Part shown: positions 17,281 to 24,470 of the stretch, in pieces
How the letters are laid out: every line of letters begins with the position of its first letter
How positions within the stretch are numbered: the stretch's first letter is position 1
Source: Bacteroidota bacterium
Lineage (GTDB): Bacteria > Bacteroidota > Bacteroidia > Chitinophagales > Saprospiraceae
Direction: 5' to 3'
DNA length: 40,592 nt
NCBI GenBank assembly: GCA_024642665.1
Contig: JAHEAR010000032.1
Location: forward strand, 1-40,592
The notes under the pieces: model-generated
The model's database searches: none
Seen by the model: only the letters and a program-made list of their open reading frames with translations
Told to the model about the DNA's origin: nothing
Translations under genes and position numbers: made by a program

Positions 17281-19053
17281 TTACGAAAAGGAAAGTCTGG
17301 GCCAAATTCGATAAAGTCTCCAGGAAGATATGATAGCTATTCCAAGAGAAATGCTCATGTGGGTAAACTCCCCATAAATCCAGTATCCAATACCAAATAG
17401 AAAGCCATAGACCATCAGGCAACCAATCAGCATAGCAGCCACTTCATTGAGCATGCCTGAAGATTCTTTAGCTTGAGGAATGCTATCAACGGATGCCCGT
17501 CGAAGCCAGGTATTCCAACCGGTATTGTGTGGCCTGACTTTGGTGTAAAATTTTTCCAGGACCTGATCAGATTCGGGTTTGGTCAGAAAAGTTACCAGCA
17601 GCCAGCCAATCGTGGTGATTAATACACCTATGACTAATTTCTCATGGGCCAATAGATCGCCCTTATATATAATTTCAAAATAGATGGCTACTATAAAACT
17701 AATGGCCATGCCCGAAATCTCGGACCATGCATTGATTCTGTACCAAAACCATCGAAGAATAAATATCAGTCCTGTACCGGCGCCAATCTGAAGAAGTATA
17801 TTAAAAGCTTGAAGAGCATTTGTCAGTTGGGTAGCCACTAATGCTGCGAAAACCATCAATACCAGGGTAGTCCAGCGGGCGATATTGACAAGCTTTTTAT
17901 CACTTGCATCGGGCTCGATAAAGCGACCATAAAAGTCATTGATGATATAGGAGGAGCCCCAGTTTAAATGGGTAGCGATGGTAGACATAAAAGCAGCTAT
18001 TAATGCAGCTACGACCAACCCCATTAAGCCCACGGGAAGAAAAGAAAGCATCGCTGGAAAGGCAAGATCATCTTTGATAATGGCCGGGTCTACACCTGGA
18101 AAGTGAAGAGCAATATCAGCAGTTGTCGGAAAGACAATGATCGAACATAATGCAATGATAATCCAGGGCCAAGGCCTTAAAGCATAATGGGCAACATTAA
18201 AAAGCAGAGTAGCGCCCATGGCGTGCTTTTCGTTTTTTGCGGCCAACATGCGTTGTGCTATATAACCTCCTCCCCCTGGTTCAGCTCCAGGATACCAGCT
18301 ACTCCACCATTGCACAGCCAAAGGAATTAAAAATATAGGAATCCATGAAGAAGGCTTGCTCCAGTCAGGAAACACTGACATGACATTTTGTATTTGCGGT
18401 TGAGCAAGGAGTTCCGAAAGACCACCTATTTCTGGCCGGTTTACAAGAAATATAGCAGCGGCTACCATGCCCCCCATTGCCAATCCAAATTGAAAAAAAT
18501 CAGTCAGAAGCACACCCTTGAAACCTCCTACCATCGTATAGGCTACGGTGATGATGCTTGATATCACCAAGGTTTGCCAGGGATCCAATCCCAGTAATAC
18601 ATTACCAATTTTGATAGCGGCCAGGCAAACCGTGGCCATTATCATGACATTAAAAAACAAGCCCAAATAGATCGCCCGAAATCCCCTGAGAAAGGAGGCA
18701 GGTCTTCCGCCATACCGTATTTCATAAAACTCAAGATCTGTGAGTATGCCTGTACGCCGCCAAAGTTTCGCATAAATAAAGACGGTCATCATGCCTGTCA
18801 ACAAGAAAGCCCACCAAACCCAATTACCACCAACGCCATTCGTGCGCACAATATCGGCGACCAGGTTGGGTGTGTCTGCTGAAAAGGTCGTGGCCACCAT
18901 GGAGACACCTAGCAACCACCAAGGCATATTGCGACCACTTAAAAAAAACTCAGCAACACTGCTTCCGGATTTTCGGGCAACGAGGATGCCAATTAAGAGC
19001 GTAGCCACAAAATAAATCCCAATGATACCCCAATCAAGCGCTTGTAATGCCAT
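17281..19053 (-). CDS. Sodium:solute symporter family (SSS) transporter
   Basis: The ATG at 19053 (MALQALDWGIIGIYFVATLL) gives 590 residues; an upstream in-frame ATG adds only eleven polar residues. The protein has about 13-14 membrane helices and SSS signatures (FFLSGRNMPWWLLGVSMVAT near residue 37, GGFKGVLLTDFFQFGLAMGG near 180, and LIAAFMSTIATHLNWGSSYI, which contains the Na-site serine/threonine). It should bring a solute into the cell with Na+. The family covers sugars, proline, pantothenate and others and no neighbour identifies the substrate. Confidence 0.92.
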   Translation of the reverse strand: MALQALDWGIIGIYFVATLLIGILVARKSGSSVAEFFLSGRNMPWWLLGVSMVATTFSADTPNLVADIVRTNGVGGNWVWWAFLLTGMMTVFIYAKLWRRTGILTDLEFYEIRYGGRPASFLRGFRAIYLGLFFNVMIMATVCLAAIKIGNVLLGLDPWQTLVISSIITVAYTMVGGFKGVLLTDFFQFGLAMGGMVAAAIFLVNRPEIGGLSELLAQPQIQNVMSVFPDWSKPSSWIPIFLIPLAVQWWSSWYPGAEPGGGGYIAQRMLAAKNEKHAMGATLLFNVAHYALRPWPWIIIALCSIIVFPTTADIALHFPGVDPAIIKDDLAFPAMLSFLPVGLMGLVVAALIAAFMSTIATHLNWGSSYIINDFYGRFIEPDASDKKLVNIARWTTLVLMVFAALVATQLTNALQAFNILLQIGAGTGLIFILRWFWYRINAWSEISGMAISFIVAIYFEIIYKGDLLAHEKLVIGVLITTIGWLLVTFLTKPESDQVLEKFYTKVRPHNTGWNTWLRRASVDSIPQAKESSGMLNEVAAMLIGCLMVYGFLFGIGYWIYGEFTHMSISLGIAIISSWRLYRIWPRLSFS

Positions 19054-19176
19054 AAAAATCGTTTTGGTTTGATGTATGAATGGCAAAAGATCGACATTTT
19101 TAAAGACTTTTCAGGTTTGCCGGGAATGATTCAAAAAACCTCGGTCAGCATCTATTGAACCTACGCTCGGATTGCA

Positions 19177-19184
19177 TACCTTCG
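19177..19184 (+). promoter_or_regulatory. Candidate -7 box (TACCTTCG) with TTG 19 bases upstream
   Basis: The octamer matches TAnnTTTG except one base. A TTG at 19155-19157 sits 19 bases upstream, the usual -33 spacing. The transcription start would fall at or next to the ATG at 19189, so the mRNA may have a very short or absent leader. Confidence 0.45.
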
Positions 19185-19188
19185 CGTC

Positions 19189-19785
19189 ATGTTTACGATC
19201 AATTATAAATTAAAATTTGCTGCCATCATTTTGGGAGTAGTAGGTGGATTAATCCTCATTTTCACTATGGGATTTTGGTACGGATTCCCTTTCCTGTTAG
19301 TCGGCCTTGGGTTTCTGGTTTCCTATTTATTACTGGGTACCGTCCAGTCAGCTGCAGTGCTGTTGGAGAAAATGGAGTTTGCCGCTGCCGAAGATAGACT
19401 TCGTTGGACACTAAAGCCAGGGTGGTTGTACGTAACCAATCGCGCCTTTTATTATATCATGAAAGGTAGTATCGCTTCCAATCTAAATCGACCGGATGAG
19501 GCAGAAGGTTATTTCGAGCAAGCTAAAGAGCTAAAACTACCTTCTGATAATGAACGTGCACTGATCTATTTGCAATTAGCAAATATTAAAGCCAACCAAG
19601 GGAAGTGGCCACAGGCTAAGAGTTATTTTCATCATTTGAAGAAGCTTAATGTCACTGAAGGACCACTGAAAGAGCAAATCAAGCAGTTTGAAAAAGCCCT
19701 TAACCAAAGCGGAAATGCAGTCCATCTGCGCTCCGGTCAATCCATGCAAGCTGGTGGAAAACGTCGCAGACCTAAGATGAGATAA
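19189..19785 (+). CDS. Membrane-anchored TPR-like protein
   Basis: A 198-residue protein with two N-terminal membrane helices (about residues 10-28 and 32-50), then a soluble helical part with TPR-like pairs (FYYIMKGSIASNLNRPDEAE followed by GYFEQAKELKL, and LIYLQLANIKANQGKWPQAK followed by SYFHHLKKLNV) and a basic tail rich in Gly/Lys/Arg. It probably holds a protein complex together at the inner membrane. The basic C-terminus could bind membrane or nucleic acid. It is divergent from the symporter gene, has its own promoter-like box, and no named family was recognised. Confidence 0.8.
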   Translation: MFTINYKLKFAAIILGVVGGLILIFTMGFWYGFPFLLVGLGFLVSYLLLGTVQSAAVLLEKMEFAAAEDRLRWTLKPGWLYVTNRAFYYIMKGSIASNLNRPDEAEGYFEQAKELKLPSDNERALIYLQLANIKANQGKWPQAKSYFHHLKKLNVTEGPLKEQIKQFEKALNQSGNAVHLRSGQSMQAGGKRRRPKMR

Positions 19786-19885
19786 TTGTAAGACATTGAT
19801 AGTTAGTGGATTGTGCTGCAGGGTGCCTCCCGTCATAATCTGGTAAATATTGATCGTATCCTCTTCAATTTTATATAAATAGTGT

Positions 19886-19893
19886 TATCTTTG
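19886..19893 (+). promoter_or_regulatory. -7 box (TATCTTTG) of the DUF177-rpmF operon
   Basis: Exact match to TAnnTTTG, 34 bases before the DUF177 start. The leader contains AGGAG shortly before the ATG, one of few Shine-Dalgarno-like sequences in the window. Confidence 0.6.
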
Positions 19894-19926
19894 CGCTCCA
19901 TTTTTAATAAAAAAGTTCTTTAGGAG

Positions 19927-20463
19927 ATGGATGTACTGGCACCCTATCGGATTCCGGCAGCTATTTTGAAAAGTGATTCGGCAACCTATGATTGGGTGTT
20001 AAATCAAGACTTTTTGGCCCTTTTTGATGAAGTTCATGAAGGTATTAAAGGTCAGTTTGCAGTAAAAATGGATCTGTTCCGTGATGCCGGAGTGGTTACA
20101 CTAATGTTTTCCGTAACCGGAATAGTGGACACCATTTGTGATCGATGCATGGCTTCAATAGAGATGCCCATCGATGCAGCATACGAACTGTTGGTCAATT
20201 TTGGCGATCCGGAGGATAGTACTGATGAAGTTTTGTTTATCCATCATGATACGCAAAAACTGGATTTAGGAAAGCATATTTATGATTTTATACTGCTTTC
20301 CGTACCAATCAGCCAGCGGATTCCCGGATGTGAAGAAATGGAGAATGCGCCATGCGATACGTCCGTACTGACATATTTGAAAGAGAACAAAATAGAAGCG
20401 CTTCCCAAACAAGAGGATAAAGGATCCATCTGGGACGATTTGAAAAATGTAATGGACAATTAA
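19927..20463 (+). CDS. DUF177/YceD family protein (ribosome-related)
   Basis: A 178-residue protein with the family CxxC core (IVDTICDRCMASIEMPIDAA), followed by the acidic DPEDSTDEVLF and the IYDFILLSVPISQRIPGCEE stretches that mark DUF177. Across bacteria and plastids DUF177 sits just upstream of rpmF and is linked to 23S rRNA accumulation and ribosome biogenesis; here too L32 follows after about 100 bases. The C-terminal stretch ends in the conserved SIWDDLKN motif. Confidence 0.93.
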   Translation: MDVLAPYRIPAAILKSDSATYDWVLNQDFLALFDEVHEGIKGQFAVKMDLFRDAGVVTLMFSVTGIVDTICDRCMASIEMPIDAAYELLVNFGDPEDSTDEVLFIHHDTQKLDLGKHIYDFILLSVPISQRIPGCEEMENAPCDTSVLTYLKENKIEALPKQEDKGSIWDDLKNVMDN

Positions 20464-20565
20464 TTTGACGTGATAGCATAGTACCGATTTTATAAGGTGC
20501 GAAAGCGGGCACATCAACACTGAATAATATTAAACAATTAGCCACCGGCTATAAACTGATTAACA

Positions 20566-20760
20566 ATGGCACATCCTAAGAGTCGTATTTCCAAGCAACG
20601 AAAGCACAAACGCCGTACACATTATAAAGCTACCGCTCCGCATATAGCGATATGCAAAGAGACTGGCGAGCCACACGTTTGGCATAAAGCGTATGAGCAT
20701 AACGGACACCTTTATTACAAAGGTCAAATGCTTGTGAAGACACCGGGACTGGAGGATTAA
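20566..20760 (+). CDS. rpmF: Large-subunit ribosomal protein L32, zinc-free type
   Basis: A 64-residue protein with the L32 start MAHPKSRISKQRKHKRRTHY and a shortened C-terminal part (WHKAYEHNGHLYYKGQML). The two CxxC pairs of zinc-binding L32 are absent; only one cysteine remains, in AICKETGE, so this is the C-minus form. It forms an operon with the DUF177 gene and is followed by a strong hairpin terminator at 20792-20823. Confidence 0.97.
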   Translation: MAHPKSRISKQRKHKRRTHYKATAPHIAICKETGEPHVWHKAYEHNGHLYYKGQMLVKTPGLED

Positions 20761-20791
20761 TCCCCGGTCAATTGGCATAAATTTATTGCTG

Positions 20792-20823
20792 AGGCTCCCC
20801 GGTCATTGTTGATCAGGGAGCCT
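20792..20823 (+). terminator. Intrinsic terminator of the DUF177-rpmF operon
   Basis: AGGCTCCC (20792-20799) pairs with GGGAGCCT (20816-20823). Inside, GGTCA pairs with TGATC around a TTGT loop, with one C/A mismatch between the two stems. A short T-rich run follows (20829-20835). Confidence 0.75.
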
Positions 20824-20872
20824 TCGCTGTTTTATCTAACCAACTTATTTCATCCGTTAAAATAATTCCCAA

Positions 20873-21253
20873 TTGAAAAAGGCAATCCTTACCAATCATG
20901 CACCGGCCCCCATTGGTCCCTATAGCCAGGCCGTGCAGGCTGGTGGCGTATTATACATTTCCGGTCAGATCGCCCTTGACCCTATCACCGGTGAGTTGAT
21001 CATGGACAATATTGAAGCAGAAACCCACCAGGTCCTGAAAAATCTGGGCGCAATTTTAGAACACGCCGGACTGTCATTCGACAATGTGGTGAGTTGCTCA
21101 GTTTTTGTAAAAGATATCCATTTATTCAGTCGCATCAATGAGGTATATGCCCAATATTTTAATGTTGAGGTTCCACCGGCCAGAGCATTAGTACAAGTCA
21201 GCGCACTTCCAAAATTTGTTAATATTGAAATCTCAGCTATCGCACAGGTATAA
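20873..21253 (+). CDS. ridA: RidA/YER057c/UK114 family reactive-intermediate deaminase, TTG start
   Basis: A 126-residue RidA protein. It removes reactive enamine/imine intermediates formed by PLP enzymes. Family markers are PIGPYSQAVQAGGVLYISGQ near residue 12, the late PPARALVQVSALPKFVNIEI containing the arginine that holds the substrate carboxylate (R in PPARA), and a terminal IEISAIAQV. The only start matching the family N-terminus (KKAILTNHAPAPIGP) is TTG at 20873; the next in-frame ATG is residue 43, inside the fold. The product trpS gene follows 14 bases later. Confidence 0.92.
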   Translation: MKKAILTNHAPAPIGPYSQAVQAGGVLYISGQIALDPITGELIMDNIEAETHQVLKNLGAILEHAGLSFDNVVSCSVFVKDIHLFSRINEVYAQYFNVEVPPARALVQVSALPKFVNIEISAIAQV

Positions 21254-21267
21254 ATTCTAACATCACT

Positions 21268-22296
21268 ATGTCCACCAATACACCAGTAAATAAAAAGCAA
21301 GTTTTTTCCGGAATGCAGCCGACCGGAAACCTGCATTTAGGAAGATATTTTGGAGCCATCCAGAATTGGGTGCATCTCCAGGATAAATACAGATGTATTT
21401 ATTGCGTGGTAGATTATCATGCCATGACCATGCCTTTTGAACCAAAAGACCTCAGACAAAGAGTCTGGAATCTTGTTTTTGATGCGTTGGCAGTGGGTGT
21501 CAAACCGGAAAATCTTTTTATTCAATCGATGGTTCCTGAACACACTGAACTGGCCTGGATATTTAATTGCGTAAGCTCTTACGGTGATGTCAGCAGAATG
21601 TCACAGTTCAAGGATAAAAGTCAACAAGTCAACGCCAAAACAAAGGATGCGTTTATTTCAACCGGCCTTTTTGCATATCCGGTGCTGCAGGCGGCAGATA
21701 TTTTGATTTATAAAGCGGATTTCGTGCCTGTTGGAAATGATCAGGATCAACATTTGGAGTTGACAAGAAATATCGCCCATCGGTTCAATCAGATCGTAGG
21801 GGAAGAATATTTTGTCCTTCCTGAAACACTATACACCTCCTTTCCCAAAGTGCTGTCAACCGCAGATCCGGCAAAAAAAATGAGTGCCTCGCTGGGTCCT
21901 AAACATAATATAAGTGTGTTCTCCGATCCGGATGTCATTCGCAAGCAAATTAAAAGCGCTGTGACAGATTCCGGCGATACACCTGCAGGAAAGGTGAGTC
22001 CGGGAGTGGAAAATTTGTTTTCTATTTTGGAGGCCTCCGGTGGTCATCCTGATTTAATCTCTTTTCGTGAGCAAGCGCTCGCAGGTACTCTGCAGTACGG
22101 AAAACTTAAAGAAACCGTAGCCGATGTTGTCATCTATTTGACCGAACCTTTCAGACAAAATCGTTTGGAAATTATTGAGAAGAAAAGTAGTTACGAAGAA
22201 CAAATAGCTTCATCCTCTGAGGTGATTAGAAAAACCGCCACTAAGACCTTACATGAAGTAAAGAATCTTGTCGGGTTGATGAACGTATATTCATGA
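21268..22296 (+). CDS. trpS: Tryptophanyl-tRNA synthetase
   Basis: A 342-residue class I synthetase that charges tRNA-Trp. The HIGH-type motif appears as PTGNLHLGRYFGAI near residue 17 and the KMSKS-type motif as AKKMSASLGPKH near residue 204. PVGNDQDQHLELTRNIAHRF lies in the tryptophan-site region. Length is normal for bacterial TrpRS. It follows ridA by 14 bases and precedes the FAH-family gene by 26, so the three may share a transcript. Confidence 0.97.
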   Translation: MSTNTPVNKKQVFSGMQPTGNLHLGRYFGAIQNWVHLQDKYRCIYCVVDYHAMTMPFEPKDLRQRVWNLVFDALAVGVKPENLFIQSMVPEHTELAWIFNCVSSYGDVSRMSQFKDKSQQVNAKTKDAFISTGLFAYPVLQAADILIYKADFVPVGNDQDQHLELTRNIAHRFNQIVGEEYFVLPETLYTSFPKVLSTADPAKKMSASLGPKHNISVFSDPDVIRKQIKSAVTDSGDTPAGKVSPGVENLFSILEASGGHPDLISFREQALAGTLQYGKLKETVADVVIYLTEPFRQNRLEIIEKKSSYEEQIASSSEVIRKTATKTLHEVKNLVGLMNVYS

Positions 22297-22322
22297 TGAT
22301 CAAATCATTTATTTAACTGCGT

Positions 22323-22937
22323 ATGAAAATCATTTGTGTTGGAAGAAATTATGTGGCGCATGCTGAAGAATTGGGAAATCAGGTCCCTGATTCACCGATG
22401 CTGTTTATGAAACCACCAACAGCTATCCTAAACGATAACAAACCATTGTATTACCCCGATTTTACCAATGATTTGCATTATGAAGTCGAATTGGTCCTGA
22501 AGATTTGTAAAAATGGAAGACATGTGCAACCGGAGTTTGCAGATTCCTATTATCAGTCCATAGGATTGGGTATTGATTTTACGGCTAGAGATTTACAACA
22601 AAAATGTAAGGAAAAAGGCCATCCATGGGAAATCGCTAAAGGGTGGGATTTTAGTGCTCCTTTGAGCGATGAGTTTATAGACATTAAAGAACTTCCGGAC
22701 CCAAAGTCCATAAAGTTTGGATTGTCACTCAATGAGAAAGTTGTTCAGCAAGGAGATAGTGCATTGATGATCTACAGTTTTAATGACATCATTTGTTATG
22801 CCTCCAGGTTTTTTAAATTGCAAAATGGTGATTACATTTTTACAGGAACGCCGGCCGGTGTTGGACCTGTCAAAAGGGGGGATATGCTGACAGGGCATTT
22901 AGAAGGCAGGAAAATGCTGACCTGCGAGATAAAATAA
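22323..22937 (+). CDS. Fumarylacetoacetate hydrolase family protein
   Basis: A 204-residue FAH fold. The start MKIICVGRNYVAHAEELGN and the metal-site stretch LHYEVELVLKICKNGRHVQP, with its two glutamates, are typical; GIDFTARDLQQKCKEKGHPW and IFTGTPAGVGPVKRGD follow. Small FAH enzymes act as acylpyruvases or oxaloacetate decarboxylases or in aromatic catabolism; the exact substrate is not settled. It ends 25 bases before an in-frame open stretch that precedes metK. Confidence 0.94.
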   Translation: MKIICVGRNYVAHAEELGNQVPDSPMLFMKPPTAILNDNKPLYYPDFTNDLHYEVELVLKICKNGRHVQPEFADSYYQSIGLGIDFTARDLQQKCKEKGHPWEIAKGWDFSAPLSDEFIDIKELPDPKSIKFGLSLNEKVVQQGDSALMIYSFNDIICYASRFFKLQNGDYIFTGTPAGVGPVKRGDMLTGHLEGRKMLTCEIK

Positions 22938-23030
22938 GGTCAAAACCCCGGTGGAAGGAAATTGACTTCCATAGGTTCTTATATCCCGTTTTTACCTTTG
23001 GTATATAGCCCCTTCAATCATTTAAATTCC

Positions 23031-23038
23031 TATTTTTG
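23031..23038 (+). promoter_or_regulatory. -7 box (TATTTTTG) for metK
   Basis: Exact match to TAnnTTTG, which places transcription start about 75-80 bases before the metK ATG at 23124. A second match, TACCTTTG, is at 22993-23000. The intervening leader (23041-23123) shows no SAM-riboswitch pattern that I could recognise. Confidence 0.5.
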
Positions 23039-23123
23039 CGCCTCCAAACGAGGAAACGATTCTTTACTAATCCTTCCTCCGCAGATTATAATTTATCACC
23101 TTTCACCATTAATAAATAGTTAC

Positions 23124-24416
23124 ATGCCTTATTTATTCACCTCAGAATCAGTCTCTGAAGGACATCCGGATAAGATTGCTGATCAGATTTCAGATGCCAT
23201 CGTCGACCATTTTATTGCTTTTGACCCGCAGTCAAAGGTGGCTTGCGAAACGTTAGTGACCACCGGACAAGTAGTTTTGGCTGGAGAAGTAAACTCAAAA
23301 ACCTATTTAGATCTGCCGGGTATAGCACGTGAGGTCATTAATAAAATAGGCTACAATAAAAGCGAGTATATGTTTGATGGCAGTTCTTGTGGAATTCTTT
23401 CCTCCATTCATGAGCAATCATCAGATATCAATCAAGGAGTGGACAGGCAGAAAAAGGAAGATCAGGGCGCAGGTGATCAGGGTATGATGTTCGGTTATGC
23501 CACCAACGAAACAGAAAATTACATGCCTCTTGCACTGGATTTGGCGCACCGCATATTAATAGAACTGGCCGCTATTCGCAAAGATGGTAAGTTGATGACC
23601 TACCTCCGCCCGGATGCAAAATCACAGGTGACCATTGAATATAGCGATGACAATAAACCAAGTAGAATAGATACGATTGTTGTCAGTACACAGCATGATG
23701 AATTTGAACTTCCTAAAAACGGAAGCCCGGCCGCAAAACAAACAGCACAAAAAGCCATGCAGGCACGAATCAAAGATGATATCGTGAATATCGTAATCCC
23801 TCGGGTCAAGAAGAAACTGAAAGCGTCTACGAAAAAATTGTTTGATCAGGGCATTAACTACCATGTCAATCCAACAGGAAATTTTGTGATAGGCGGACCC
23901 CATGGGGACGCCGGTCTTACCGGCAGAAAAATCATCGTTGATACGTATGGAGGAAAAGGCGCACACGGTGGTGGTGCATTTTCCGGAAAGGATCCAAGTA
24001 AAGTAGACCGTTCGGCAGCCTATGCTACACGTCATATCGCCAAAAACCTGGTTGCTGCAGGGGTGTGTGATGAAGTACTGGTGCAGGTTTCTTATGCCAT
24101 TGGGGTAGCCGAACCAACCAATATCTATGTTAATACCTATGGTACCGCACATGTAGGTTTAAATGATTCTCAGATCGCAAATAAGATCAAAAGCATTTTT
24201 CCCATGCGTCCTTACGATATCGAAACCAGACTGAAACTCAGAAAACCGATTTACAGCGAAACCGCTTCCTATGGACATATGGGCAGAATACCAGAAAAGA
24301 AGGAAAGAACATTTGTCGACGGTAGCGGTAAAACAAAAACAATCAAGTTTGAAACATTCACATGGGAGAAACTGGATAAAGTAAAAGAAGTAAAAAAGGC
24401 CTTTAATCTAAAATAA
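23124..24416 (+). CDS. metK: S-adenosylmethionine synthetase (methionine adenosyltransferase)
   Basis: A 430-residue enzyme that makes SAM from methionine and ATP. It starts at [20 protein letters not shown], the family N-terminus; the in-frame open stretch back to 22962 (54 codons) does not match the family and contains a promoter box, so it is leader, not protein. Signatures are [14 protein letters not shown] near residue 14, [15 protein letters not shown] near 119, and [20 protein letters not shown] near 258. Length is a little above the E. coli enzyme because of an insertion in the middle ([20 protein letters not shown] region). Confidence 0.97.
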   Translation: MPYLFTSESVSEGHPDKIADQISDAIVDHFIAFDPQSKVACETLVTTGQVVLAGEVNSKTYLDLPGIAREVINKIGYNKSEYMFDGSSCGILSSIHEQSSDINQGVDRQKKEDQGAGDQGMMFGYATNETENYMPLALDLAHRILIELAAIRKDGKLMTYLRPDAKSQVTIEYSDDNKPSRIDTIVVSTQHDEFELPKNGSPAAKQTAQKAMQARIKDDIVNIVIPRVKKKLKASTKKLFDQGINYHVNPTGNFVIGGPHGDAGLTGRKIIVDTYGGKGAHGGGAFSGKDPSKVDRSAAYATRHIAKNLVAAGVCDEVLVQVSYAIGVAEPTNIYVNTYGTAHVGLNDSQIANKIKSIFPMRPYDIETRLKLRKPIYSETASYGHMGRIPEKKERTFVDGSGKTKTIKFETFTWEKLDKVKEVKKAFNLK

Positions 24417-24470
24417 GCAGGATGTGTTTCTTTTCCGGAAGCTAATCCGCATCTAATCGACCTGGAAAAT

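Noticed and set aside
20464-20565. Hairpins between DUF177 and rpmF as a ribosomal-protein leader
   Set aside because: Small stems such as GTACC...GGTGC are present but weak, and no known L32 leader form fits.
23622-24152. 176-codon open frame on the minus strand inside metK
   Set aside because: Fully antisense to a certain gene, no signal or domain, composition reflects the metK codons read backwards.
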